Shown: one piece after another, positions 33,717-43,703 of the stretch | Layout: every line of letters begins with the position of its first letter | How positions within the stretch are numbered: the first letter of the stretch is position 1 | Assembly: GCA_024195265.1 (NCBI GenBank) | Contig: JAJLRJ010000011.1 | Span: 19,569,319 to 19,633,318, forward strand | Direction of reading: 5' to 3' | DNA from: Dendrophyllia cribrosa | Taxonomy: Eukaryota > Cnidaria > Anthozoa > Scleractinia > Dendrophylliidae | Length of the DNA stretch: 64,000 nt | Program-made: the position numbers and the translations under genes | Notes under the pieces: model-generated | Databases searched by the model: none | The model's input: only the letters and a program-made list of their open reading frames with translations | Told to the model about the DNA's origin: nothing

Positions 33717-36700
33717 ACTCACTCACTCAAACGGATAGCATAGTAGCTTTCGTAGTTTCGTAACTCTCTTGTGGGCTTCGCAGTACACTTGTGGCAAGTC
33801 TAAAATTTAGGAAGGCAGTGAATATGCAATAACCTAAGGTAATATAGAATTGGAAAAAGCGTGTTTTTTGGAAGTGAATTGTTGATACATATTCTGGGGG
33901 GGGGGGGAGGGGGAGTACTCCCGACAATTAAGGGTAGGTGTGTGCCGCCTGAAGCATCAAAAGCAACCATTATAAACAGTTGATAATTTTGTTTTACGCA
34001 ATAATAGATTTCAATATATATTTTCTTGCTTTAAGTCTGCTATATTCTTTGCTAATTGAGCTACGTTGAGCATGTCTCTAAGGCAACTCTCTTGCGTCAG
34101 GATTTCAATGCGATAAAGCTACGTTGAGCACTCTAAGGTATCTGTCTTGTCCGCTTCACGATTTGAATGTGATGAGAATAACACACCGACTGATTAATAT
34201 TCCTCTTCTTTTTATAAGCGGAGAACGTTTTCTCTGTCTTGCTTGCCACTAAAATAATACATTGTCTTTTTGTTTGTTTTGTCAATTAGCTCCCATATAG
34301 TGCCAATATTTTTCCTTTAAAAAAAAATCAACACGCTGAAATCGCTTATAATGCTTGCTTGATAAACTTTTGTTAACTAAATCAGCAAAATTATTACGTC
34401 TTTTGCATACTATTGCATAATCAAACCGTAATGGCAATGATTCAGTGTTCCAAAATAGAACAAAAGCCAAATCCATACTCTTGCACAATCAAACGGGAAC
34501 ATTTTTAGTTAGCTGAATACGCAAAATCTCACCTCTCTTGCATACTATTGCATAATCATGACACCTCAACATTTAATAACTATTCAAAATTGAAATTTCT
34601 CTTTAATAATCAAACCGTAATAGGAATGATTCAGTATTCCAATGACTACTGAAAAGGGACATTAACGTTAATTTTGCAGAAAAGCAAATCCATTGTATAA
34701 TACAATCAAATTAGGCCCCTTCACGAGCGACGCATGAAAATAGAACGCGTGTTTTATTTCCGATTTGACAGCCTTGTCAGATAAATGACCACAAGTTGCT
34801 TCTTATTGTCTAAAATTAATTGCCGACTCGCTTAAGCTACCTGCTTTGGTGGCTTAAATTTAACTAGAGTTTAACTCAATTAAGCTGACTCGCTTAACTT
34901 TAAGCAAATTGGAAAACCAACTCTTTTGCTCTTCACGGTTAGTCATCTCGAGTACACAACGTATCGCAGAACATTCCTCACAATTTTTCTTTTCACGAAT
35001 ATTTCCGGTTGTCACTCGCTAAGCGACTTGAAAAATTGCTCTTCAGGGTTAGTCATCCCTTTACGGTTGTAACTAGCTAACGACTTGAAAAATCGTTCTT
35101 CAGGGTAAGTCATCCCAGGTACACAACGTATCGCAGAACATTCCTGACAATTTTTCTTTTCACGACATTTCCACTTGTCACTCGCTAAGCGACTTCAAAA
35201 ATCGCTCCTCGCGGTTAATCGTCCCGAGTAGACAAGGTATCGCAGAACATTTCTGCCAATTTTTAGAATTTTCTATCAATTTTCTATTTAAGTGCTTAAG
35301 AGTCTGTCCACGAGAGGACCAGGCAGACTTGACACATGCCATCTCACCGATTTCTTTCAAACTTTCACAGCTTTTTAGGTTCACTAAGTTATTCAAGAAA
35401 CCAAAGTGGTTCTGTCCCCTGACCATTCCCTGGGGTATTAGAGGCCCCACCTCAATTCCCAGGGGTAAAACCCAAAAATATCCCTTAAAAATGCACTGAC
35501 AAGAGACTTCTCTCAAACTAACAGAATGTAATGGATTCTAATCTAATTTCATCCAATAATTGCTGGAACCCTTAGGAACTGAAAACTTAAAGTTCATGTA
35601 ATTTAATATTATTCCTGTCAATTAAGAGCTGTCAATCATTGACCATGTCACGCAACTTCGTCAAATTGTACTTTTTCAAATGCAATTATCTCCAATGGGC
35701 AACATTGTAATTCAACAAACGTTATACTACAATACAAACCTATCCTAGTGCTATGTTTCTGTGAAAAATTTTTTTTGCCATCTGCCAAATATTCTTAATG
35801 GCATTCATTTAAAGTAAGTGACCAGCGTCTTCAATGTGCTTTTTTTTCGACACATAGAATATCAAAAAAATGGAATGCTGACGAGCCATTCGACGCTTTA
35901 ATTATCAACATGCTTCCTTTCACTATATATTATGCGTCGAAACACATTTTCAAGACAGTTTAACTGCTAAATTTATAGCTGATATGCTAAATATTCGATG
36001 ACAGCGCAACGTGGACTACGTTAATCAGTATACATAATTAATTAGCATCTACGTCTCTGCTTTATCGGCTCCATTTGTAGCCTACACATTGTTAGGGCAA
36101 AATGTTACCCAGTTGAGTCATTTGAGAACTCTTGTGGGTAATATTTTCGTTGAAATTATCGCTCTGCGCGATTACCTATTTTGGCCATGTTACTCATGTT
36201 TCATTTGGTGTTGTTTTTGTTGTGTTATCATATTTTCCGGCGTATTTTATACTATATATTACGGGGGAATACGATACAATACAAACCTGCAGACGATGTA
36301 AAGTCAACTTTGGACAAATTTCCAGCTTTGAAATAATTCCCTTTCTTTTAAGTCATTTTTGAGTGTATTGAATGTTCTGAGTGACAAATGAAATCAACAT
36401 TGCGTGACAAGGTGAACATAAATGTTCATAAAATGTGGGTGCGTGACGTGACACCCGCCAGGCATTCTTTTAAAAACATTTTGGCTTGAAAATAAAGTTC
36501 AGGTTCACATTTATTATAATTACTTGAGTCAAGTACTTAGAATATGAAGTTTATCTGAAAATCCGCTTTATACAGAAGTTTAACTTTCTCTTGTATATCT
36601 GACTTTTACCATCACATTCAGTTCACATGTTTCTAATTACCAAGGTCTCGCTTTCTGTAAACAACAAAATATAAATAACAAACGAAGCGCTTCGTGCCGG

Positions 36701-37412
36701 CCGGAGTCGCATTATTGTTTACTTGTTCAGTGCAACGAAAAGAGAATATCTAAAGTTTTAAATAGCTTGCGTCTTACTACAGCAGCTTTTATGGCTGCAC
36801 AACTGTCAGAATTGTCGTGTTCGTTTGTGGCATACTGCAACAGCTGTTGCGATGTTTCGGCACGATTTCCTGGGCGTATTGTGTGTTTCACTCTGTCTGC
36901 ATGTGTGGAGGACATCATCTGCGACAGCTAAAGTAGCCCAAACTAACGTTAGCACAGAACGATGTCTTATTTTAGCGCGTGTTGTATTGTTTGATCACCA
37001 CGGACATAATATGACCATTTGTCCAAAGCATCGTACTGCGCTAGGAACATAGTGGAAAACAAGCCTGAAATGTCACCATCCTCTTCACGGCAATTCCCGA
37101 AGAACCAGGCAGAAGGAGGCCGGAGCAAACCTTCAAATAAGTAAAGCTCGTTACACAAAGAGATCATGGCTAAATGGAACGATCTTGTTCCAGATGGTGC
37201 AGATATGAACACAGACGATACCCGTGGATTTAACTCTCATATTTACACTATATGTAGGGCATGGGTTTCAAACAATTTTGTACGTGATAGAGTAAAGAAA
37301 TCAGATAGTTTTGGTCTAGAATAGAGTATCATCTACCGAGAAAACGATTAGTAGTATGAAGAATTTAGTCTAGAATAGAAATCGGAAATCGGAAGTGACA
37401 CGTGGTTGCATG
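30758..37412. repeat. Left arm of a long inverted repeat around E2 (2.8 kb plus a 3.86-kb insert)
   Basis: Starts ATTTTTATC at 30758 and, apart from the TTAA foldback at 31437-35295, is the reverse complement of 53155-55974. It holds no gene; small frames such as 36727-36918 recur in the other arm only because the DNA is duplicated. A short terminal foldback (ATCTCGTTAATGCGC / GCGCGTAAACGAGAT) marks the outer end. Its inner end GGTTGCATG mirrors GCATGCAACC on the other side of E2. Confidence 0.85.
31437..35295. mobile_element. 3.86-kb foldback transposon flanked by TTAA
   Basis: Ends GCACTTAAATAG / CTATTTAAGTGC are flanked by TTAA at 31433-31436 and 35296-35299. The arms (31437 to about 33075 and about 33640 to 35295) are near-identical inverted copies of 1.64 kb around a unique centre of about 560 bp. 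The matching place in the right E2-flanking arm (about 55298) is an empty site with a single TTAA. No transposase is encoded. Mirror frames at 32787-32987 and 33727-33927 are an effect of the palindrome. Confidence 0.9.
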
Positions 37413-38518
37413 CAGCCGGATATTGGTGATTGCACTGTGCAACAACAACTTTATTTCAGTATTCCCATTTCTCCCATCTTGACCCCCACCTAGACCCCAT
37501 CTGGACCCCCTTCTGGACCCACATCTGAACCCCCTTCTGGATCACCTCTTTTTCCAAGAAATGGCCAAATGACAGTTTTGAATTAATACACGTGCGCGAA
37601 GTAGGAAAAAATGTAGAAAAAATAATAATATTAAGCAGCTGCAGACTTTCTTTTCACGGTATGTCATTATTATTTAACGATGGTCTCCGAAAAGACCAGA
37701 TTCTACATCAAATAATAAAGAAACCTGAAAAACACTCACCTCCATTTTAACAGCCAGGTAACAGTCAGCAGTAGTTATGTAAAGAGCTTATGGTGCAATC
37801 GTAAAGGCGGGAAATATGTTGTAATTTTTTATAGTGCCCTTCAAATCCTTTTCCAGTTGCCCAGTTGTTTTTATGTTCTGTTTATTTCAATTTTAATATT
37901 TATTTTTTTTTACATTTTTTTGCTACTTCGCACAAATGTATTAATTGGCAATTTCCTGGAAGAAAAAGAGGTGGTCCAGAAGGGGGGTCTAGATGGGGGT
38001 CCAGAAGGCGGGGTCCACGTTTTGTACTGGCCTGTCAGTTATTTTTGTATTCAGCTTATAGGAGAATACCGCTAGGTTGCCAGTTACACGTTTTAATGAG
38101 AATTCCCAACGAGATTCCTGACAGTTAAGGCAAGAAACAGTACGACAAATGGACAAGCGACCAAAAACGCTTTAGCCTGCGAGCAAGCTCTCGGGCTAAA
38201 CCGAAACCCCGAGCCCGAGAGCTTGCTCGCAGGCTAAAAACGCTTCGTCCAGCTATGGGCTGACAAACAGATTAATGACATGAATATAATTTGGTGCGAA
38301 CCTATCATGCCAAAATATATTTTTCCGGAAATAAAAATTTGGATGATATTTTTGCAACAAAAACAATTTTTTTCCTCTAGGGCGGAACGGAACCTATTTA
38401 TTTCTAGTTTGTATTATTGTAATTTCCTTACTCGTTGTAATTGCAATACCATGCATTTAGTAATGGGAATACTGAACTAAAGTTCTTGTTGTAAAGCGCA
38501 ATTACCAATTTTCGGCTG
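37413..38518. mobile_element. 1.1-kb nonautonomous element, CATG-flanked, abutting E2
   Basis: Termini CAGCCGGATATTGGTGATTG and the reverse complement of the 38518 end pair over at least 55 bp. CATG flanks both sides (37409-37412, 38519-38522). The interior contains a hairpin at 38170-38240 (GCCTGCGAGCAAGCTCTCGG / reverse complement) and mirrored Pro-like CCCCTTCTGGACC tracts. It lies exactly between the left arm and the first base of E2. Superfamily unknown. Confidence 0.75.
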
Positions 38519-38522
38519 CATG

Positions 38523-38649
38523 AGTAGTGGGTAGAGCGCTTCTCAAATGCGGTTTTTTGAGCCGATTTCCAATTTGTCCTCACTTCGTTCGGAAAAATTG
38601 GAAATCGTCTCAAAAAATCGCCTTTGAGAGGAGCGCTCTACCCACTACT
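38523..38649. repeat. E2 left terminal hairpin
   Basis: AGTAGTGGGTAGAGCGCT at the outside pairs with AGCGCTCTACCCACTACT at 38632-38649, with an inner stem around TTGAGCCGATTTCCAATT and a short loop. It is the outer half of the terminal repeat; about 105 bp of simple terminal repeat follow before CAATTGAAGAAA. Confidence 0.9.
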
Positions 38650-38769
38650 CGGGATTCCCGTTCTCAAACACCCGTAAGAGGGAGTCAAATGCGTTTTTCC
38701 CCGAGCCCACCCGCAACGGCAAGCTGGGCATCACCAATTGAAGAAATTAAAAACCCTTTTATATACGCA

Positions 38770-40680
38770 ATGCCACAACCCCGAAGACGACGTGATGACG
38801 ATCAACGTGAGCTGATTGCCTGGCTGGACGAACAGGCACGAAATATCGAGCGGGTCGAGCCTGCCGATGAGGGCGAACCTCAAAACAACCCACCGGAGCT
38901 AGATTTCGAGCAATTTGTTCAAATCTATGATCGGGTTGACCGACGGATTGAACATGGCAGACGAACACTCGAGTTACAGTTTGTAAACGGGCTCGAAAAC
39001 TCTCTTGTCGCCAGAATTTTGAACAAAATCAAGCAAAATGTTCACACACGGCACGCAATCAAGTTAATCTCCACAGTCAAGCTGCGAAACACTGAAACCG
39101 AGGAGTTGAGAAGTTTTTATCAAAACAATCAAACCGGGCCTTGGCTAGCCACTCTCTCCGAGACACGACAGTGGTTGCAATCTCAGGAAGAGCTTCGTCT
39201 TCAAAACGCAAGACTAAAAAGGCCTGACACCAAATGGGTTTATGAACGCACCGTCCTGCTTGAGATCAAAGTCATTCTTGACCGAGAACCCTTGCAAATA
39301 GGGCTCGGGCGGCTTCCTGATTGGATTCGCAACAAAAGAGAAGTCATTTCTCTTGACACTTTCAACGACAATCTTTGTCTTTTTCGTTGCTTGGCTGTCC
39401 ATCGAGGAGCTCATAAAAGGGACAACACTCGCAGATCCAGAGAACTCGCGGAAAGCTTCTTCGCATTTTATCCGGGGCTTCGAGGTCAGCTAAATTTGCG
39501 GCACTTGTCTAAAATCGAAAAGCATTTCAAGCAAGGAATTGCCGCATATCTTGTTCACCCCAATGGTGACCACTTTATCTCACAACCCTGCGAATTACAA
39601 CAAGGTGGGGGCTTCAACCATGATTATCGGTATTCATGAGGACCACTCCTTCTTGATCACCAACATCAATAAAGTCACAAACAATTACACTTGTGGCGAG
39701 TGCGGCGGGAGGTTCACGCGGGCTGCTGATTTAACTCGCCACTCCAAGACGTGTAATCGAGGCCAAACCAAAATCGACTGCCCCGGGAAACGTATCCTCC
39801 CTCCGGAGTCAGCTTTTGAGAAAGCCTTTTACCCAGAAGGAGGTTTCGGTGTCAAGGGCGTGTGCTGGCTGGAGTGGGAGGCGAAACAGGCCGGTATTCA
39901 CATCCACCATCACAGATGCGGGCATGGTGGTGAGAGTTATATTTGTGGGGCCCCAGTCGATGGCTATCACCCAGAAAGCAAGACAGTTTTTCAGTTCCAC
40001 GGCTGTCACTGGCACGGTTGCGAGGAATGTTACCCCGAGGGAACGAGGGACGAAGCGGTTCATGTTGACCGAAGGGGCAACACAATCACAAGGACGATTG
40101 CTTACCAAAAGACTCTGCAACGAACTCAGTTGCTTCGAGACGCTGGGTACACCGTGGTGGAAAGGTGGGAGCATGAACGGCCTGCCCCCTGGTGGAATGA
40201 TCGTTGCCCACAGAAAAGAAACAAAACATATCCCCACGCGATCGTCTATGACTTCGAAGCGTACCAGGACAAGACCAAGGCAGCTCGTCCGACACACGAT
40301 CTCTCTTATGAAAGCGAGCATGTGCCCATCTCAGTCTCCATTGCCGACACGTTGAACCCTGAGCCTGAGTACATTTGCTCCAAAGATCCTGACGAGCTAA
40401 TCGGTCTGTTTTATGCCTCCCTGGAGTGGCGAAGCGCAGCTATCCGAGAAGACGTGGCTGTAAAATACATGCCCCCAGATCTTGAGAATCTTCCTGAGAA
40501 GCAACTCAAGCTCATCGACAAATGGTGCAACCAAGTGCCTGTGGTCGGCTTCAACTCAGGTCATTACGATCTCAAACTTATCCGCAAGTACTTTGTCACT
40601 CATCTCGCTGGTGAGAACGAGGTCTTTGCCGCGGAGAAAGAGGGGCGCATCATGTTCATCAACACCCCCAGCTACAACTC
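38770..40680 (+). pseudogene. polB: Protein-primed DNA polymerase B, N-terminal part only (E2)
   Basis: In Polintons this enzyme replicates the linear genome from a protein primer. ATG at 38770 follows a TTATATACGCA box; the longer open frame upstream runs through the terminal repeat and is not used here. Regions in order: charged N-terminus; NDNLCLFRCLAVH block with later HEDHSFLI, which may be an OTU-like Cys/His domain; C2H2 finger CGECGGRFTRAADLTRHSKT; DGYHPESKTVFQFHGCHWHG, a possible nuclease-like domain; ExoI VYDFEAYQ and ExoII VGFNSGHYDLKLI. A frameshift lies near 39580. The gene stops at a deletion at about 40678, so the whole polymerase domain is absent. Confidence 0.9.
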
Positions 40681-41103
40681 TTTCCCAGGGTCAACTTGCA
40701 AGAGTTGCGGCCATTTCAAAGGCCCACGTCTGTAAATCTTCTGAAATGCCCTTGAGACTTCTTCAGACTCTTTCGAAGTCAGAGGCTCTGCTGCTTTGTA
40801 TCGGCTAGCCACATCCACAAGGGTTAATGCGTATTTGTAAATCTTTCTCCCGTGGGGAAGTTTGTCGTGGGGCAGGAAGAGAAGATCTGCTTGATGCACT
40901 GCATTGGGTGAAGAGACATCAAACTTGGGCCGAGGGATATGGCGTGGCGCTGGGAGGTAAACTTGCCAAAGGGCTTGTTTGACCAACCATTTCTTTGCGA
41001 CATCATCAGAGACCTTGGCTGCTGCAGCTAGCTTTTTGACAGCGGCAAGACCTTTCCAATACCCATTCGGACTGTAATATATCTTAGAGAGTTTAGTCTC
41101 CAT
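40680..41103 (-). pseudogene. Retroviral-type integrase, C-terminally truncated (E2)
   Basis: Starts at ATG 41103 (METKLSKIYYSP) after a CATATATACCCC box. It keeps the N-terminal region, the first catalytic Asp (HQADLLFL) and the second (LQVDPGKEL). The catalytic Glu and C-terminal domain are gone because of the deletion that joins it to the polymerase. The remaining 140 residues are highly similar to the intact E3 integrase (61061-62044). It should be inactive. Confidence 0.92.
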
Positions 41104-41121
41104 AGGGGTATATATGTTTGT

Positions 41122-41559
41122 TTAAAGAAAGCGATAAGCCGCATACCCACCCGCAAGCAGGGTGCCTCCAATGAACGCAAGTTCTCCATTCTGCTGTTGT
41201 GGGCCGGGCTTGTAGAAGTCCGAGAACTGAGGCTCTTTGTTGTCTTTGATTTGTTTATCTGGTTGCGTTTGGTGCATCTGGTTATACAAGACAAGTGCTT
41301 GGTCAGTGGTTTGGAAGTTTTTGCTAGCTTGGTGTTCCTTCCGATCGTTGGCTGCAATCCAGTCGAGGAGCTTGGTGCGGTCCTTCTGGTATTTGGCGTA
41401 AGCCGCTTGGTATTGTTCAAGGGCGTGGTCATGTCGGATTTTCTCATCCATTGCTGCCTTGCCATTATCACCAGACAGATATTTCGCGAGATAATTACCG
41501 CCAGTGAAAGCGGCCGCATTGAGAACAGCGCCAAGAGCCATTATTGCAATCGAGGCCAT
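41122..41559 (-). CDS. Small two-TM virion-module protein of unknown function
   Basis: 145 residues. N-terminal hydrophobic segment (MASIAIMALGAVLNAAAF, 1-20), a charged helical middle (about 35-115, KYQKDRTKLLDWIAANDR), the motif FSDFYKPGPQQ, and a C-terminal hydrophobic segment GGTLLAGGYAAYRFL. Start supported by CATATGTATAC upstream. An orthologue at 62081-62509 in E3 keeps the same layout and the C-terminal AYRFL/AFRFL. It lies between the integrase and a 73-residue membrane protein. I infer a membrane-associated particle component. Confidence 0.8.
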   Translation of the reverse strand: MASIAIMALGAVLNAAAFTGGNYLAKYLSGDNGKAAMDEKIRHDHALEQYQAAYAKYQKDRTKLLDWIAANDRKEHQASKNFQTTDQALVLYNQMHQTQPDKQIKDNKEPQFSDFYKPGPQQQNGELAFIGGTLLAGGYAAYRFL

Positions 41560-41613
41560 TGTGGGGGTGTGTATACATATGGTTTTTACATGGTTGGCTC
41601 GATGCTGCCGGTT

Positions 41614-41835
41614 TTACAAGTTGTCTGGGAGGATTTTCTGGTCCTCGAGATATTTCTTCAGTGCGATGGTGCCAGCCATGGCGGCTGTGAACTTGACATA
41701 ATTCATCAAGCTTGCACTGGGGTCAGCAGTTAAGTTCTCTTTGATGGTCTTTTTACCAATCCAACCAATACCAGCGACAAGGTCAGTGATTGTTGCGGCG
41801 TCGAGGATAGACTTCACAAGCTTGTTGTCAGACAT
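41614..41835 (-). CDS. 73-residue conserved virion-module protein
   Basis: MSDNKLVKS start, a weak hydrophobic segment (DLVAGIGWIGKKT, 18-30), then a second (FTAAMAGTIALKKYL, 48-62). The E3 orthologue (62565-62786) differs at only about seven positions, one of the strongest conservation levels between the two elements. Preceded by CATATGTATAC and a longer than usual leader of about 17 nt. No known family recognised. Confidence 0.8.
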   Translation of the reverse strand: MSDNKLVKSILDAATITDLVAGIGWIGKKTIKENLTADPSASLMNYVKFTAAMAGTIALKKYLEDQKILPDNL

Positions 41836-41877
41836 GGTTTATGCCCAGTATACATATGATTTTTTTATTTTTCTCAC

Positions 41878-42228
41878 TCAGACTCGACCTCTGCCTCGAC
41901 CTCGACCTCGGGTTCGGGCTCGGGGCTCCTCGACTCGGGCTTGTGGCTCCTCGTTTTGGGCTCGGGGCTCCTCGTCTTGGGCTTGTGGCTCCTCGACTAG
42001 AATTACTCGGACCTCTAATCGGACTCGGGGTTCCTCGGCCTCAGACTCAGACTCAGACTCGGACTCAGACTCAGACTCAGACTCGGGCTCGGGCCTGGGA
42101 TCGGGCCTGTTGTGACTATTCAAGGCTAAACCACAAACTGTATCATAGGCGACCGAAGTAAGTCCAAACCAAAGAAGAACCACACCTCCGATTGCAGCAG
42201 AATTCATCAAAGCTTGGAAAGGGTTCAT
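41878..42228 (-). CDS. Single-TM protein with Ser-Glu repeat tail
   Basis: 116 residues: short N-terminus MNPFQALMNSAAIGG, a membrane segment (VVLLWFGLTSVAY), then a tail of Ser-Glu dipeptides (about residues 51-63) and Glu/Pro/Arg-rich sequence ending in an RGRGRGR run. The E3 counterpart (62804-62971) has the same N-terminus and TM but only a short tail, so the tail expanded by DNA repeat slippage (GACTCAGACTCAGACTCGG). CATATATATAC box directly upstream. Confidence 0.75.
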   Translation of the reverse strand: MNPFQALMNSAAIGGVVLLWFGLTSVAYDTVCGLALNSHNRPDPRPEPESESESESESESESEAEEPRVRLEVRVILVEEPQAQDEEPRAQNEEPQARVEEPRARTRGRGRGRGRV

Positions 42229-42234
42229 GGTGCA

Positions 42235-42245
42235 GTATATATATG
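42235..42245 (-). promoter_or_regulatory. Start-proximal CATATATATAC box
   Basis: Exact consensus on the minus strand 6 nt before the start codon at 42228, preceded by an A run. One of about 18 similar boxes at gene starts in E2 and E3. Confidence 0.6.
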
Positions 42246-42250
42246 TTTTT

Positions 42251-42724
42251 TTATTCCATATTTTTCATTCCTTGTCTTACAGGAATTCGAGATGGGGGTG
42301 TTGCTGGTGGTGTTGCAGCGGGGGTTGTCGCAGTTGTGTTTGCTGGTGGTGTGTTTGATTTTCTCCCAAGCCTTTGCATTATAGCTTCGCGCTGGTAATA
42401 AACACCAGCAGCAGAGACAATCAACCCACCAACCCCCAGAATATAAATGATTGAGTTGCTGTTGCTGTCACTTGTTGTGTCACTTGTTGCGCCACTTGTT
42501 GCAGAATTGTTTTCGCTTGTTGAGGGTGCAGGCTTTTGTGCTTGCGCCTTTTTCTTTGCTTCCCGGGCCAGGCGGTTGCGTTCTGCTAGCCTTTTGCCAG
42601 AAGCAACGCGGCCGGGGTTCTTTTCTGTTGCAGGCTTTGTTTTCGGAGCCTCAGAGGTAACACGGTCAGGTGTTGGAGTTGGAGTTGGAGTTTCTTCAGT
42701 GATCGTCTCGAGTGGTGTGGCCAT
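42251..42724 (-). CDS. Basic, single-TM virion-module protein
   Basis: 157 residues: Thr/Pro-rich start (ETPTPTPTPD), Lys/Arg-rich segment (GRVASGKRLAERNRLAREAK, about 49-68) that could contact DNA, Ser/Thr linker, then a membrane segment YILGVGGLIVSAAGVYYQRE and a short tail rich in Thr/Ala/Pro. Homologous to broken copies at 22790-23185 (E1) and 63206-63720 (E3). The combination of a basic N-terminus with a C-terminal TM recalls virion core-membrane linkers, an inference only. Confidence 0.75.
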   Translation of the reverse strand: MATPLETITEETPTPTPTPDRVTSEAPKTKPATEKNPGRVASGKRLAERNRLAREAKKKAQAQKPAPSTSENNSATSGATSDTTSDSNSNSIIYILGVGGLIVSAAGVYYQREAIMQRLGRKSNTPPANTTATTPAATPPATPPSRIPVRQGMKNME

Positions 42725-42805
42725 CCTGTATATATGTGAGTTTTTATTTTTTACAAGATGTGCCCGGTTGCTGCCAGATTGGTGCCAGGTTGCTGACAGG
42801 TTTCT

Positions 42806-43426
42806 TCAAGGTTGCTGCGAGGTCACCCCAGGTCCCAACCCAACTTCATCAAGTCCCTCAAGTGGATAGCTTTCACTGTCTCTGGTTGGATGTGTGGGTG
42901 GTGGTTCCAATTCTATCAAGTCAGTCTTGTGATCAGGCTCTCGTTCAAACTTGATGTGTTTTGTTGTGATGAGAGCAGCATTGGCAAGCGCCAGCAATCG
43001 CCCGCATCGCATGGCAATGTACCCAGCAAGATTTGACAGCTCCTGGTTGATGATGTAGTCGTTCTTGAGTTCTTTCTGAAACTCCGCCACATCCTCAACC
43101 GGGACCACCATGCCAACGCCTTTGGACACGAGCGTGATGACAGAATCAGCTAGGGTTTCGGTTGTCTTGTTGCCAACGTAGGCCTCGTACCGTTTGCAGT
43201 ACTTGTCAACGTCCTTGTCTGACAACCGCTTGACATGATCGTGTGTGAGCTGCGCGCCGATAGCTTCTTTAGCCTTGCCAGTTGAAACAAGGATTGCCAG
43301 CTTCTCACGTTTGGCAGGAATGTCATTGTCACCAACTAACCCTGTTGGAGGTGCGGCACCAGGGGTGGCCTCCAGCATCTGCATTACTTCGTTCAAGGCG
43401 ACCTGGTCTTCAGCTGCTTCAGCCAT
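42806..43426 (-). CDS. 206-residue virion-module protein of unknown function
   Basis: Mostly helical, with the conserved blocks LSDKDVDKYCKRYEAYVGNK, VSKGVGMVVPVEDV and CGRLLALANAALITTKHI (about residues 70-160), then a Pro/Glu tail. The same blocks persist in E1 and E3 remnants. The VSKGVGMVV segment and the LLALANAALI segment are amphipathic or weakly hydrophobic. Start supported by CATATGTATACCCC. I recall this family as frequent next to Polinton capsid genes of cnidarians, without assigned function. Confidence 0.75.
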   Translation of the reverse strand: MAEAAEDQVALNEVMQMLEATPGAAPPTGLVGDNDIPAKREKLAILVSTGKAKEAIGAQLTHDHVKRLSDKDVDKYCKRYEAYVGNKTTETLADSVITLVSKGVGMVVPVEDVAEFQKELKNDYIINQELSNLAGYIAMRCGRLLALANAALITTKHIKFEREPDHKTDLIELEPPPTHPTRDSESYPLEGLDEVGLGPGVTSQQP

Positions 43427-43447
43427 CAGGGGTATACATATGTGTTT

Positions 43448-43687
43448 TTAATTTTCAATAATTCTCTTGATGTCTGGCAAAAGGGTTTCAAGCTCTCGTA
43501 TAAGCCCCGCCATGGTGTCTGGCATAGAATTCAACCGCAAGGGATATCTGGCCAGAAGCATGAGGCGCAGATCTTCCTCACCAGCGGCTTTGATAATTTT
43601 GTTTTGCGCATTACGTGTCTGGTTGTGCAATTCATCCAAAAGCTGTGAAAGCACAGTGAGCTTGTGTAGACTTGTTGGCGCATTCAT
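43448..43687 (-). CDS. Small helical virion-module protein (79 aa)
   Basis: I choose the ATG at 43687 (MNAPTSLHKL) because CATATATACCC ends three bases before it; the longer open frame starts inside that box. All-helical, with AGEEDLRLMLLARYPLRL in the middle and a C-terminal LLPDIKRIIEN helix. Orthologue at 22073-22327 in E1 is still open. It sits between the ATPase and the 206-residue gene on the same strand. Confidence 0.75.
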   Translation of the reverse strand: MNAPTSLHKLTVLSQLLDELHNQTRNAQNKIIKAAGEEDLRLMLLARYPLRLNSMPDTMAGLIRELETLLPDIKRIIEN

Positions 43688-43703
43688 GGGTATATATGTG
43701 TGT

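Noticed and set aside
32787..33927. Two identical 66-codon frames (32787-32987 + and 33727-33927 -) as a duplicated gene
   Set aside because: They are mirror images within the palindromic TTAA foldback and contain a poly-C/G run.
36089..36362. Membrane-like frames in the E2-flanking arms (also 54297-54518)
   Set aside because: Conservation reflects only the DNA inverted repeat; composition is that of A+T-rich non-coding DNA.
38523..38769. N-terminal extension of E2 PolB through the terminal repeat
   Set aside because: It starts at a non-ATG codon inside the hairpin, and E3 has no equivalent; the box and ATG at 38770 fit better.
39809..40355. Long overlapping frames on both strands inside E2 PolB
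   Set aside because: Shadows of the polymerase frame, which alone carries family motifs.
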